Assembly: GCF_012273655.1 (NCBI RefSeq)
Contig: NZ_JAAWWP010000011.1
Location: 211,337-275,336, forward strand
DNA length: 64,000 nt
Direction of reading: 5' to 3'
Source: Streptomyces physcomitrii
GTDB taxonomy: Bacteria; Actinomycetota; Actinomycetes; Streptomycetales; Streptomycetaceae
The notes beneath the pieces are model-generated. The model worked only from the letters and a program-made list of their open reading frames with translations, was not told the origin of the DNA and did not search any database. Positions 1 to 8,739 of the stretch are shown piece after piece (positions within the stretch are counted from its first letter, which is position 1; every line of letters starts with the position of its first letter). A program made the position numbers and the translations under genes.

Positions 1-479
1 TAGGGGTCGGCGAGCGAGACGTGCACCACGTTGGGGGTGCTGCCGTCGGCGCGCGGGACGCCGTCGAAGTAGGACTGGGCCCGCGCCTTCGTACGGTCCA
101 CGAACTGGTCCGGTACGAGCAGCGTCCCCACGCCGTACTCCGGGCGGAGGCCACCCACCGCGCAGGGGCCGAGGACCTGGCGCACCCCGAGGCTGCGCAG
201 GGCCCAGAGGTTGGCGCGGTAGTTGATGCGGTGCGGGGGGAGGTGGTGGCCGCGGCCGTGGCGGGGCAGGAAAGCGACCCGGCGGCCGGAGATCTCGCCG
301 AGGAAGAGGGAGTCGCTGGGCGGACCGTAGGGGGTGTCCACCTGGACCTCGGTCACGTCCTCGAGGAAGGAGTAGAAGCCGGAGCCGCCGATGACACCGA
401 CCTCGGCCCGCTCCGGCTGCCCGGCGGCAGGGGAGGAGGGGACCGAGGTCGTCGCGTCTGTGTTCGCCTTGTTCGCCAT
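1..479 (-). CDS. mtnP: S-methyl-5'-thioadenosine phosphorylase, C-terminus cut by window edge
   Basis: This enzyme of the methionine salvage pathway splits 5'-methylthioadenosine with phosphate into adenine and methylthioribose-1-phosphate in the cytoplasm. The reverse strand from the ATG at 479 gives a family-typical N-terminus: VGVIGGSGFYSFLEDV with the phosphate-binding GGSG loop, then FLPRHGRGHHLPPHRINYRA and the GPCAVGGLRPEYGVGTLL segment. About 159 residues are visible, roughly the first 55-60% of the usual length; the rest lies to the left of the window. It sits 74 bp downstream of fmdB on the same strand with no obvious terminator between, so the two may share a transcript. Family assignment is secure; substrate choice within the MTAP/purine phosphorylase family is inferred. 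Confidence 0.9.
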   Translation of the reverse strand, partial: MANKANTDATTSVPSSPAAGQPERAEVGVIGGSGFYSFLEDVTEVQVDTPYGPPSDSLFLGEISGRRVAFLPRHGRGHHLPPHRINYRANLWALRSLGVRQVLGPCAVGGLRPEYGVGTLLVPDQFVDRTKARAQSYFDGVPRADGSTPNVVHVSLADP

Positions 480-553
480 GCCCCGCAGATTAGCGGGGCC
501 GGCCGCGGTTCAGCAGGGCCGGGCGGTGCCGCCGCGAAGGGGCGGCGGCAGGG

Positions 554-910
554 TCAGGCGGCGCCCGCGGTGGAGGTGCTGCTGGAGCTCGCGCCCGAGG
601 TGCTCGTGGAGCCGCTGCCCGAGGAACCGCCCGAGGAGCCCGACGAGGAGGAACCGCTCGACGCGGCGGAGTCCGCGGACTTGGCGCCGCTGTCCGCGGC
701 GGGCTTCGACGCCGGGGAGCTGCTCGACGAGGAGCCGCGGCTGTCGTTGCGGTAGAAACCGGAGCCCTTGAAGACGATGCCGACCGCGGAGAACACCTTC
801 TTCAGGCGTCCCTGGCAGCTCGGGCACTCGGTGAGGGCGTCGTCGGTGAACTTCTGCACCGCCTCGAGGCCCTCGCCGCACTCGGTGCACTGGTACTGGT
901 AGGTCGGCAC
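554..910 (-). CDS. FmdB family zinc-ribbon regulatory protein
   Basis: Small protein (118 aa) with an N-terminal putative zinc ribbon: PTYQYQCTECGEGLEAVQKF followed by TECPSCQGRLKKVF, giving the Cys pairs CxxC and CxxC. The C-terminal half is a low-complexity Ser/Ala/Gly tail. FmdB-like proteins are assumed to be regulators, but their targets in Streptomyces are not established. I chose the GTG at 910, not an upstream start, because an AGGAGG lies 4-10 bases before it and because the family begins at this PTYQY. A CIRCE-like operator sits just upstream (921-947), which would place the gene under heat-shock repressor HrcA. It is followed by mtnP. Confidence 0.85.
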   Translation of the reverse strand: MPTYQYQCTECGEGLEAVQKFTDDALTECPSCQGRLKKVFSAVGIVFKGSGFYRNDSRGSSSSSSPASKPAADSGAKSADSAASSGSSSSGSSGGSSGSGSTSTSGASSSSTSTAGAA

Positions 911-920
911 GTGCTTCCTC

Positions 921-947
921 CTGGCACTCTCACTCAATGAGTGCTAA
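921..947. promoter_or_regulatory. CIRCE-like inverted repeat (HrcA operator) upstream of fmdB
   Basis: Read on the minus strand the site is TTAGCACTC, nine bases, then GAGTGCCAG. The CIRCE consensus is TTAGCACTC-N9-GAGTGCTAA. One half is perfect, the other matches 7 of 9, and the 9-base spacer is exact. It lies 11-37 bases before the fmdB start, next to the ribosome binding site, the usual position for CIRCE in groES/groEL leaders. HrcA binding is inferred from this match. Confidence 0.7.
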
Positions 948-977
948 CGACAGTCCATAGTGACGTATTCCGAGGGA

Positions 978-2258
978 TCAGTCCACTGCCACGGGCACGG
1001 GGTGAGGGATCCCACGCGCGGCGGTGCGCGCGACCGGGGGCGGGACCAGGTGCGCGCGCAGGCCGAGCAGCACGGTCAGGGCGAGCAGGGTGCCGCCGAG
1101 CGGGACCAGGAAGCCGGTGCCCTGGCCGAGGCGGTCCTCCAGGAGCCCGGCCACCGTCACCGCGGCGGCCTGGCCGAGGGCGACCGCGCCGGTCAGCCAG
1201 GTGAAGGCCTCGGTGCGGGCGGCGCCGGGCACCAGCCGCTCGACCAGGATGTAGCCGGTGATGATCGAGGGCGCGATGCACACCCCGACGAGGAGGCCGA
1301 GCCCGGCGAGCAGCGGCGCCGAGTGCGCGGCCCACAGTCCGGAGGCGGCGAGGGCGAGCGCCGCGTAGCCGGTGAGCAGCCGGTGCCGGGGTGCCCGCTT
1401 CCAGGCGATCGCCCCGCAGGCCAGGCCGGAGAGCATGTTGCCCGCGGCGAAGATCCCGTAGAGGACGCCGTTCAGGCCGGGTTCGCCGATCGACTCGGTG
1501 AAGGCGGCGAGGGAGACCTGCATACCGCCGAAGACGGTGCCGATGCCGAGGAAGGCGGCCACCAGGGCGCGTACCCCGGGTGTCCGCAGCGCCGAGACGT
1601 GCCGGGCCGGCGCTTCCTGGGCGTTCTTCGCGCGGTCCCCGGCGGGGCGGGGCTCGGTGCCGCGCCGGGCGGCGAAGAGCAGGCCGCCGAGGAGGGTCAG
1701 GCCCGCCTCGGCGAGCAGTCCGGCGGCCGGGTCGACCGCGGTGCACAGGGCGGTGGCGAGCAAGGGGCCGAGGACGAAGGTGAGTTCGTCGGTGACCGAT
1801 TCGAAGGCGGTCGCGGTCGGCAGCAGCGGGGAGTCGCGCAGGATCCGGGCCCAGCGGGCGCGCACCATGGGGCCGATCTGCGGGACCGAGGCGCCGGTGG
1901 GCACCGCCGCGGCGAACAGGGCCCAGGCGGGGGCGTGGGCGAGCGCGAGCAGGGTGAGCGTCAGGGCGGCCGCGGTGTGCAGGGCCACCCCGGGCAGCAG
2001 GACGCGGCGCTGGCCGAGCCGGTCGGCGAGCCGCCCGCCGAGCGGGGCGCACAGGGCCATCGCGACCCCGGTGACGGCGGCCACGGCGCCCGCGGTCCCG
2101 TAGGAGCCGGTGGTGTGCCGCACCAGCAGGACGATCGAGAGGGTCAGCATCGCGAAGGGCTGGCGGGCGGCGAAGCCGGGGAGCAGGAATGTCCAGGCGC
2201 CGGGGGTGCGCAGCAGGGGCCCGTATCCGGGACGGGCGGAGGTGACCGTGGTTGCCAC
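978..2258 (-). CDS. MFS transporter
   Basis: A 426-aa major facilitator superfamily membrane carrier. About 12 hydrophobic segments are visible, and the loop between TM2 and TM3 carries GGRLADRLGQRRVLLPG, a good MFS signature (G-x-x-x-D-R-x-G-x-R-R). The substrate is unknown; such stand-alone Streptomyces carriers are usually annotated as drug or sugar efflux. The GTG at 2258 is preferred because GAAAGG lies about 8 bases before it and the protein then starts a short hydrophilic stretch before TM1. An in-frame ATG at 2387 lacks a ribosome binding site. A TAAGAT -10-like hexamer at 2442-2447 on this strand would give a leader of about 175 nt, in which I see no known riboswitch. Confidence 0.85.
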   Translation of the reverse strand: MATTVTSARPGYGPLLRTPGAWTFLLPGFAARQPFAMLTLSIVLLVRHTTGSYGTAGAVAAVTGVAMALCAPLGGRLADRLGQRRVLLPGVALHTAAALTLTLLALAHAPAWALFAAAVPTGASVPQIGPMVRARWARILRDSPLLPTATAFESVTDELTFVLGPLLATALCTAVDPAAGLLAEAGLTLLGGLLFAARRGTEPRPAGDRAKNAQEAPARHVSALRTPGVRALVAAFLGIGTVFGGMQVSLAAFTESIGEPGLNGVLYGIFAAGNMLSGLACGAIAWKRAPRHRLLTGYAALALAASGLWAAHSAPLLAGLGLLVGVCIAPSIITGYILVERLVPGAARTEAFTWLTGAVALGQAAAVTVAGLLEDRLGQGTGFLVPLGGTLLALTVLLGLRAHLVPPPVARTAARGIPHPVPVAVD

Positions 2259-2518
2259 GGCCGTGCCTTTCTGCCGCCTGGTAGCGCGCCGGTGCGCGCC
2301 GAGAGCTGTCCTCTTGCGCGGATCTGCGGTAGTTACCGGGGTCCGCTCGGGGGTGCCGGACACCGCCCAGGACGCCGCGGCCGCCATACGGTCGCGCCAG
2401 CTCTGCGTCAGGCAGAGGTGGTGACGATCAAGTGCGCGTCCATCTTACAAGCGGTTCACAGGGGTTTTACCCGCCGAGCGGCGAAGGTGACGAAGGCGAC
2501 GGTGGCGGCCGGTTCCTC

Positions 2519-2543
2519 CCGGGGCCCGGCGGCCGGGCCCCGG
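2519..2543. terminator. GC-rich hairpin directly after the antiporter gene
   Basis: CCGGGGCCCGG pairs perfectly with CCGGGCCCCGG around a 3-base loop, one base beyond the antiporter stop codon. The 11-bp stem without a T tract is typical of Streptomyces terminators. Confidence 0.6.
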
Positions 2544-2544
2544 T

Positions 2545-4062
2545 TCACCGGCCGCCCGGGTCCTTGCTGTCGCCGCCGTCCGTGCCGAGCCATCCGGCGA
2601 GCTTGCCGCCGCGGCCGACCGCGCGCAGCCGGCGTTCGGCGGCGTCGCGGACCGGGTCGGTGGCGACGACGAGGAGTTCGTCGCCGTGGCGCAGCATGGT
2701 CGTCGGGGTGGGGACGAAGGAGCTGCCGTCGCGGACGACCAGGGTGACCGCGGCCCCGGCGGGCAGCCGCAGTTCGCCGATCTCCACGCCGTGCATCCGG
2801 GAGCTCTCGGGCACCGCCACGGACAGCAGGTGGCCGCGCAGCCGCTCCAGCGGGGCGGATTCGATGCCGAGGTCGGAGGCGGCGTCCCGGGTGCCGAGGC
2901 CGAGGCGGCGGGCGACCCAGGGCAGGGTCGGGCCCTGGATGAGGGTGTAGACGACGACCAGGACGAAGACGATGTTGAAGATGCGGGTGCTGTCCTCGAC
3001 GCCGCCGACCATCGGGATGGTGGCCAGGATGATGGGGACGGCGCCGCGCAGTCCGGCCCAGGAGATCAGCGCCTTCTCCTGCCAGGGCATCCTGAACGGC
3101 AGCAGGCTCAGCATCACTTCGACCGGGCGGGCGATCATGGTCAGGACCAGCCCGATGACGAGCGCGGGCCAGATGTCGTCCGCCATGTCGTGCGGGGTGA
3201 CCAGGAGTCCGAGCAGGACGAACATGCCGATCTGGGCGATCCAGCCGAGGCCCTCGGCGAAGCCGCGGGTGGCCGGGAAGTGCGGCAGGCGGGCGTTGCC
3301 GAGGATCACCGAGGCCAGGTAGACCGCGAGGAAGCCGCTGCCGTGGGCGAGCGCCCCGGCCGCGTAGGCGGTCACCGCGATGGCCATCACGGCGATGGGG
3401 TAGAGGCCGGAGGCGGGCAGGGCGACATGGCGCAGCCCGTAGGCGCCGAGCCAGCCGACGGCGAGGCCGATCGCGGCGCCGATCGCCAGCTCCAGGGTGA
3501 TCTCGCCGAGCAGGGTGTACCAGTGCTCTATCGGTCCCGAGTGCGAGAAGGCGACGACGAGGATGACCACGGGGGCGTCGTTGAAGCCGGACTCGGCCTC
3601 CAGGATTCCGGTGATGCGGGAGGGCAGCGGGACCTTGCGCAGCACGGAGAAGACGGCCGCCGCGTCGGTGGAGGAGACCACGGCGCCGATGATCAGCGCC
3701 GGGCGCCATTCGAGGCCGACCAGATAGTGCGCTCCTGCCGCCGTGACACCCACGCTCACGGCGACTCCCGCGAGCGAGAGCATCACGGCGGCGGGCAACG
3801 CGGGCTTGATTTCACGCCATTTGGTGCCGAGACCGCCCTCGGCCAGAATCACCACAAGGGCGGCATATCCGATGACCTGGGTCAACTCGGCGTTGTTGAA
3901 GTCGATGTTGCCGATGCCGTCCTGCCCCATCAGCACGCCGATGCCGAGGTAGACGAGCAGGCTGGGGAGCCCGCTGCGGGAGGAGAGCCGTACCGCCGTG
4001 ACGGCGAAGAGCAGCACCAGGGAGCAGACGAGCAGGATTTCGTTGAGCTCGTGGACAGTCAG
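2545..4062 (-). CDS. Potassium/proton antiporter, CPA1 type with RCK_C domain
   Basis: Monovalent cation/proton antiporter of the plasma membrane. The N-terminal ~390 residues form the Na+/H+ exchanger fold, with SGLPSLLVYLGIGVLMG in an early helix, LAEGGLGTKW, and ESGFNDAPVVILV carrying the acidic residues expected in the ion path. The last ~90 residues (from about RLRGHLLSVAVPE) resemble a TrkA-C/RCK_C ligand-binding domain, which in relatives binds c-di-AMP or nucleotides. The start is uncertain. A GTG at 4015-4017 would cut into TM1, whereas a rare CTG at 4062, preceded by GAAAGG, gives the family-like MTVHELNEILLVCSLVLLF. I report the longer form. It is divergent from the penicillin acylase gene. 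Ion choice (K+ versus Na+) is inferred. Confidence 0.85.
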   Translation of the reverse strand: MTVHELNEILLVCSLVLLFAVTAVRLSSRSGLPSLLVYLGIGVLMGQDGIGNIDFNNAELTQVIGYAALVVILAEGGLGTKWREIKPALPAAVMLSLAGVAVSVGVTAAGAHYLVGLEWRPALIIGAVVSSTDAAAVFSVLRKVPLPSRITGILEAESGFNDAPVVILVVAFSHSGPIEHWYTLLGEITLELAIGAAIGLAVGWLGAYGLRHVALPASGLYPIAVMAIAVTAYAAGALAHGSGFLAVYLASVILGNARLPHFPATRGFAEGLGWIAQIGMFVLLGLLVTPHDMADDIWPALVIGLVLTMIARPVEVMLSLLPFRMPWQEKALISWAGLRGAVPIILATIPMVGGVEDSTRIFNIVFVLVVVYTLIQGPTLPWVARRLGLGTRDAASDLGIESAPLERLRGHLLSVAVPESSRMHGVEIGELRLPAGAAVTLVVRDGSSFVPTPTTMLRHGDELLVVATDPVRDAAERRLRAVGRGGKLAGWLGTDGGDSKDPGGR

Positions 4063-4088
4063 GGGCCGGTCCCTTTCTGTTGTCTTGT

Positions 4089-4104
4089 CCGGACATGTGT
4101 CCGG
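4089..4104. promoter_or_regulatory. Palindrome in the leader of the antiporter gene
   Basis: CCGGACA and TGTCCGG are perfect inverted arms separated by TG, about 27 bases before the antiporter start. It could be an operator; no known factor is recognised. Confidence 0.3.
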
Positions 4105-4340
4105 CAGCGGGGGCCTGTTACTTCGTTACCTTACCTAATCATTGACGCTTTCTTGACGGGCTTCGGCTCTGAGCGAACAACTGGGCGCGATCCGCTGGCA
4201 GATACCGCGTCCTGGGCTCTTCAACTGTGCGCCTATGGTTGCTCCAGCGCTCTTCAGGCCGCCGCGAACCGAGCCCCCTCGGTTCTGCGAGCCGGCCGTC
4301 TCGACAGCTCGCCGCTTCGCGAAGGACAGCAAGGACAGCG

Positions 4341-7094
4341 ATGCCTGCACACACCAACGCCCCTTCCGGTCGCCAGCCCGGCAAGAAGAAGGGGCGCCGC
4401 GCGCGGCTCCTCGTGATCGTCCTGGTCCTGGCCCTGGTCGCGGGCATCGGCTACGGGGCCTACTGGAGCGTGGACGCCGTGCGCGCCTCGCTGCCCCAGA
4501 CCAAGGGCTCCCTCCAACTCAAGGGCCTGGCGGGCCCGGTGGACGTACGGCGCGACGGGCACGGCATCCCGCAGGTGTACGCCTCCTCCGACGAGGACCT
4601 TTTCATGGCCCAGGGCTTCGTCCAGGCCCAGGACCGCTTCTGGGAGATGGACGTGCGCCGGCACACCACCTCCGGGCGCCTCTCGGAGATGTTCGGCAAG
4701 GGCCAGGTCAAGACCGACGAGTTCCTGCGCACCCTCGGCTGGCACCGCGTCGCGCAGCAGGAGTACGACACCAAGCTCTCGGCCTCCACCAAGAAGTACC
4801 TCCAGGCCTACGCGAAGGGCGTCAACGCCTACCTCGACGGCAAGGACGGCAAGGAACTCTCCCTGGAGTACGCCGCCCTGGGCTTCGCCCACGAGTACAC
4901 CCCGAAGAAGTGGACCCCGGTCGACTCGGTCGCCTGGCTGAAGGCGATGGCCTGGGACCTGCGGGCCAATATGCAGGACGAGATCGACCGCGCCCTGATG
5001 ACCAGCCGCCTCGGCCCCGGCCAGATCGAGGACCTCTACCCGCCCTACCCGTACGAGGAGCACAAGCCCGTCGTACGCGAGGGCGGTTACGACGAGCTCA
5101 CCAAGAGCTACGAGTCCCGTGAGCCCGCCTCCTCCGGCGGCTCCGGCGGGACGGGCGGCACCGCGGGCAGCGGCCTCGCGGGCGGCACCACGGCGCCCGG
5201 CGGACTCACCGGCCAGCTCTCGCGGCTGTCCGACGCCCTCGACGAGGTCCCCGCGGTCTTCGGCCCGAACGGCAACGGCATCGGCTCCAACTCCTGGGTG
5301 GTGGGCGGCAAGCACACCATCACCGGCAAGCCGCTGCTCGCCAACGACCCGCACCTGGCGCCCTCGCTGCCCTCGGTCTGGTACCAGATGGGGCTGCACT
5401 GCCGGGGCATCTCCGAGAACTGCCAGTACGACGTCTCGGGTTACACCTTCGCGGGCATGCCCGGCGTGGTCGTCGGCCACAACCAGAAGATCTCCTGGGG
5501 CGTGACCAACCTCGGCGCCGACGTCAGCGACCTGTACCTGGAGAAGTTCAGCGGCGACGGCTACACGTACGACGGCAAGACGCGGCCGTTCACCACCCGC
5601 AAGGAGACCATCGAGGTCGCCGACGGCCCCGACAAGACCATCACGGTGCGCGAGACGAACAACGGCCCGCTGATCTCCGACCGCAGCGACGAGCTGCGCG
5701 AGGTCGGCAGAAAGGCCGATGTGGACGCGGCCGCCCCCGACCGCGGCGCGGGCTACGGCATCTCCCTGAAGTGGACCGCGCTCAGCCCCGGCCGCACCAT
5801 GGACGCCGTCTTCGCCTTCGACAAGGCGCAGAGCTGGCAGGAGTTCCGCAGCGCGGCCAAGCTCTTCGAGGTGCCCTCGCAGAACCTCGTCTACGCCGAC
5901 ACCGAGGGCAACATCGGCTACCAGGCGCCCGGCCGCATCCCGGTGCGCGCCAAGGGCGACGGCTCGCTGCCCGCGCCCGGCTGGGATCCCGCCTACCGCT
6001 GGGACCGCTGGATCCAACAGGACGAGCTGCCTTACGAGTTCAACCCCGAGCGCGGCTACATCGTGGCCGCGAACCAGGCCGTCGTCGACGAGAAGTACCC
6101 GTACACGCTGACCACCGACTGGGGCTACGGCACCCGCAGTCAGCGCATCGACGACCTGATCCGGCAGAAGACCAGGAACGGCGGCAAGATCTCCACCGAG
6201 GACATGCGCCTCATGCAGACGGACAACAGCAGCGAGATCGCCAAGCTGCTCACCCCCGAGCTGCTGAAGATCGACATCTCGGACTCCTACGTCCGCCAGG
6301 CGCAGAAGCTCCTGGAGGGCTGGGACTACACCCAGGACCCGGACTCGGGTGCGGCCGCCTACTTCAACGCGGTCTGGCGCAACATCCTCAAGCTCGCCTT
6401 CGGCAACAAGCTCCCGAAGGAGGTCCGCGTCGAGGGCCAGTGCCTGAGCGTGGAGCCCGCGGACAACACCGGCCCCGCCGACGAGGACCGCCTGGTCCGC
6501 GAGTGCGGCGAGCGGGACGACACCTCCGCCCAGCCGGACGGCGGCGACCGCTGGTCCGAGGTGGTGCGGCGGCTGTTCGACGACGAGAAGAGCGACTGGT
6601 GGAAGACCCCCGCCAGCCGTACCGACAAGGCCACCGAGACCCGCGACCAGCTCTTCGCCCGGGCCATGGAGGACGCCCGCTGGGACCTGACGGCCAAGCT
6701 CGGCAAGGACGTCGACACCTGGAGCTGGGGCCGCCTGCACAAGCTGGAGCTGAAGAACCAGACGCTCGGCAAGGAGGGCCCGGGACTGGTCAAGTTCCTG
6801 CTGAACCGCGGCCCTTGGGACCTCGGCGGCGGCGAGGCCGCGGTCAACGCCACCGGCTGGAACGCCGCGAACGGCTACGGCGTGGTCTGGGTGCCCTCGA
6901 TGCGGATGGTGGTCAACCTCGACGACCTCGACAAGTCGAAGTGGATCAACCTCACCGGCGCCTCCGGGCACGCCTACAGCGACCACTACACGGACCAGAC
7001 CGACGCCTGGGCCAAGGGCGAGCTGTTCACCTGGGAGTTCTCGGAGCGCGCGGTGAAGAAGGCGGCCAAGGACACCCTGGTCCTCAAACCCTGA
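4341..7094 (+). CDS. Penicillin acylase family protein (Ntn-hydrolase)
   Basis: A 917-aa member of the S45 family, which are amide hydrolases such as penicillin, cephalosporin and N-acyl-homoserine-lactone acylases. After a basic N-terminus (KKKGRRAR) a single hydrophobic segment at about residues 22-42 looks like a membrane anchor or signal. The alpha region contains the GIPQVYASSDEDLFMAQGFV block, and a Gly/Ser/Thr-rich linker follows at about residues 260-290. The nucleophile is Ser316 in GIG-SNSWVVGG, the residue exposed by self-cleavage in this family. The beta region has ANDPHLA and the WGVTNLGADVSDLY block. The ATG at 4341 is preceded by AAGGA. It ends 24 bp from the convergent cyclo-ligase. 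The true acyl substrate cannot be read from sequence; quorum-signal or lipopeptide deacylation are possible. Confidence 0.9.
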   Translation: MPAHTNAPSGRQPGKKKGRRARLLVIVLVLALVAGIGYGAYWSVDAVRASLPQTKGSLQLKGLAGPVDVRRDGHGIPQVYASSDEDLFMAQGFVQAQDRFWEMDVRRHTTSGRLSEMFGKGQVKTDEFLRTLGWHRVAQQEYDTKLSASTKKYLQAYAKGVNAYLDGKDGKELSLEYAALGFAHEYTPKKWTPVDSVAWLKAMAWDLRANMQDEIDRALMTSRLGPGQIEDLYPPYPYEEHKPVVREGGYDELTKSYESREPASSGGSGGTGGTAGSGLAGGTTAPGGLTGQLSRLSDALDEVPAVFGPNGNGIGSNSWVVGGKHTITGKPLLANDPHLAPSLPSVWYQMGLHCRGISENCQYDVSGYTFAGMPGVVVGHNQKISWGVTNLGADVSDLYLEKFSGDGYTYDGKTRPFTTRKETIEVADGPDKTITVRETNNGPLISDRSDELREVGRKADVDAAAPDRGAGYGISLKWTALSPGRTMDAVFAFDKAQSWQEFRSAAKLFEVPSQNLVYADTEGNIGYQAPGRIPVRAKGDGSLPAPGWDPAYRWDRWIQQDELPYEFNPERGYIVAANQAVVDEKYPYTLTTDWGYGTRSQRIDDLIRQKTRNGGKISTEDMRLMQTDNSSEIAKLLTPELLKIDISDSYVRQAQKLLEGWDYTQDPDSGAAAYFNAVWRNILKLAFGNKLPKEVRVEGQCLSVEPADNTGPADEDRLVRECGERDDTSAQPDGGDRWSEVVRRLFDDEKSDWWKTPASRTDKATETRDQLFARAMEDARWDLTAKLGKDVDTWSWGRLHKLELKNQTLGKEGPGLVKFLLNRGPWDLGGGEAAVNATGWNAANGYGVVWVPSMRMVVNLDDLDKSKWINLTGASGHAYSDHYTDQTDAWAKGELFTWEFSERAVKKAAKDTLVLKP

Positions 7095-7117
7095 ACACCC
7101 GCCGCGGCCGGGGGAGT

Positions 7118-7735
7118 TCAGATGGCGAAGCGGTGCACCGCCGCCGGGGTCAGGGCGGCGTGCACCGGCTGGTCGTGGGGCTCGTGCGGCAGCGCCTCGA
7201 CGACCTCGCCCTCGTACACCAGGACCACCAGGGCGGGGTCCGCGCCCGCGCGGGCGAGCCGGGCCAGGACCCGGTCGTAGCTGCCGCCCCCGCGGCCCAG
7301 GCGGATGCCCGCGTGGTCCACGGCCAGGCCCGGCAGCAGCACGGTGTCCGCGGCGAGCACCGCCCCGGTGCCGAGCGGGGGCCCGGCCGGTTCGCGCAGC
7401 GCCATCCGGCCCGGGTGCCGCACCGTGGCCAGCGAGCCGGGGCCGGTGTACTCGCCCCAGGACAGGTCGTTGTCGGCGAGCAGCACCGGCAGCAGCACCC
7501 GGGTGCCGCGCCCGCGCAGCCAGTCGAGCAGGGCGCCGGTGCCCGGCTCCGTACCCATGGACACGTAGGCGGCCACGGTGGAAACCTGGCAGAGCGCGGG
7601 AAGGTCCGCCGCCCGGGCGGCGAACTGCGCGGCCTTTTCCTGGACGTCATCTTCCGTCAACCGGTTTCTCACGGACAGGAACTCTCGCCGCAACATTCGC
7701 TTGCCAGAGTCGGTCCCGCGCGGGGCTGCATTCAT
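7118..7735 (-). CDS. 5-formyltetrahydrofolate cyclo-ligase
   Basis: This ATP-dependent enzyme (205 aa) converts 5-formyl-THF to 5,10-methenyl-THF and returns stored folate to one-carbon metabolism. Family marks are the early KRMLRREFLSVRNRL region, YVSMGTEPGTGALLDWL, and near the C-terminus LLPGLAVDHAGIRLGRGGGSYDR, whose glycine-rich RLGRGGGSYD loop is the ATP/phosphate site. The ATG at 7735 begins MNAAPRG; longer in-frame extensions run through the galU promoter region and were rejected. It is divergent from galU, an arrangement that recurs in actinobacteria. Confidence 0.9.
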   Translation of the reverse strand: MNAAPRGTDSGKRMLRREFLSVRNRLTEDDVQEKAAQFAARAADLPALCQVSTVAAYVSMGTEPGTGALLDWLRGRGTRVLLPVLLADNDLSWGEYTGPGSLATVRHPGRMALREPAGPPLGTGAVLAADTVLLPGLAVDHAGIRLGRGGGSYDRVLARLARAGADPALVVLVYEGEVVEALPHEPHDQPVHAALTPAAVHRFAI

Positions 7736-7829
7736 GGATTGCTCACAAACCTTTCCGAAGGTGGGCATACGCAGCTGAATTAACCGGACCCTCACATTCT
7801 GTGCCAGGGCAGCGGTTAAGGTGGCGGAC

Positions 7830-8735
7830 ATGACTGAGCACCCCCACACCAGGATCACCAAGGCTGTCATTCCGGCGGCGGGACTGGGCACCAGGTTCCT
7901 GCCCGCGACCAAGGCAACTCCCAAGGAAATGCTGCCGGTTGTGGACAAGCCGGCTATTCAGTACGTGGTGGAGGAGGCCGTCGCCGCCGGTCTCGACGAC
8001 GTTCTCATGGTCACCGGACGCAACAAGCGCCCCCTTGAGGATCATTTCGACCGCAATTACGAACTGGAAGAAGCCCTGACAAAGAAGGGCGACCGGACCC
8101 GGCTCAGCAGGGTCCAGGAATCCAGCGATCTCGCCACGATGCACTACGTACGCCAGGGTGACCCCCGCGGACTCGGTCATGCCGTCCTGTGCGCCGCCCC
8201 CCACGTCGGCCACGAGCCTTTCGCCGTCCTGCTCGGCGACGACCTGATCGACCCGCGCGACCCGCTGCTCGCCCGGATGACCGACATCCAGGAGCAGCGC
8301 GGCGGCACCGTCGTCGCCCTGATGGAGGTCGACCCCCAGCAGATCCACATGTACGGCTGCGCGGCGGTCGAGGCCACCGGGGAGTCCGACGTGGTCAAGG
8401 TGACCGGCCTGGTCGAGAAGCCCGACCCGGCGGACGCGCCGTCCAACTTCGCCATCATCGGCCGCTATGTCCTCGACCCCGCCGTCTTCGACATACTGCG
8501 CAAGACCGAGCCCGGCCGCGGCGGCGAGATCCAGCTCACCGACGCCCTCCAACAGCTCGCCGAGGACGAGAAGGTCGGCGGCCCCGTGCACGGCGTGGTC
8601 TTCAAGGGCCGCCGCTATGACACCGGCGACCGGGGAGACTACCTGCGTGCCATTGTCCGCCTCGCGTGCGAACGTGAGGACCTGGGACCGGACTTCAGGA
8701 CCTGGCTACGCAGGTACGTCACCGAGGAGATGTAA
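7830..8735 (+). CDS. galU: UTP-glucose-1-phosphate uridylyltransferase
   Basis: A 301-aa cytoplasmic nucleotidyltransferase that makes UDP-glucose from UTP and glucose-1-phosphate, for cell-envelope glycans and trehalose. The N-terminal AVIPAAGLGTRFLPATKATPK is the nucleotide-binding signature, KEMLPVVDKPAIQYVVEE follows, and LLGDDLID supplies the metal-binding aspartates. VEKPDPADAPSNFAIIGRY and GRGGEIQLTDAL are also diagnostic of GalU. The ATG at 7830 was chosen over one 9 bases upstream because the protein alignment starts there and AAGGTGG precedes it. Its stop is 4 bases before the glp start, so it heads the operon with the gephyrin-like gene. Confidence 0.95.
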   Translation: MTEHPHTRITKAVIPAAGLGTRFLPATKATPKEMLPVVDKPAIQYVVEEAVAAGLDDVLMVTGRNKRPLEDHFDRNYELEEALTKKGDRTRLSRVQESSDLATMHYVRQGDPRGLGHAVLCAAPHVGHEPFAVLLGDDLIDPRDPLLARMTDIQEQRGGTVVALMEVDPQQIHMYGCAAVEATGESDVVKVTGLVEKPDPADAPSNFAIIGRYVLDPAVFDILRKTEPGRGGEIQLTDALQQLAEDEKVGGPVHGVVFKGRRYDTGDRGDYLRAIVRLACEREDLGPDFRTWLRRYVTEEM

Positions 8736-8739
8736 CCAC

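Noticed and set aside
4120..4140. Iron box (DmdR1/IdeR-like) on the minus strand, TTAGGTAAGG...
   Set aside because: Only the first half resembles TTAGGTTAGG; the second half does not match.
4063..4340. c-di-AMP riboswitch upstream of the antiporter
   Set aside because: The leader is too short for the ydaO-type fold and lacks its conserved blocks; only a small palindrome is present.
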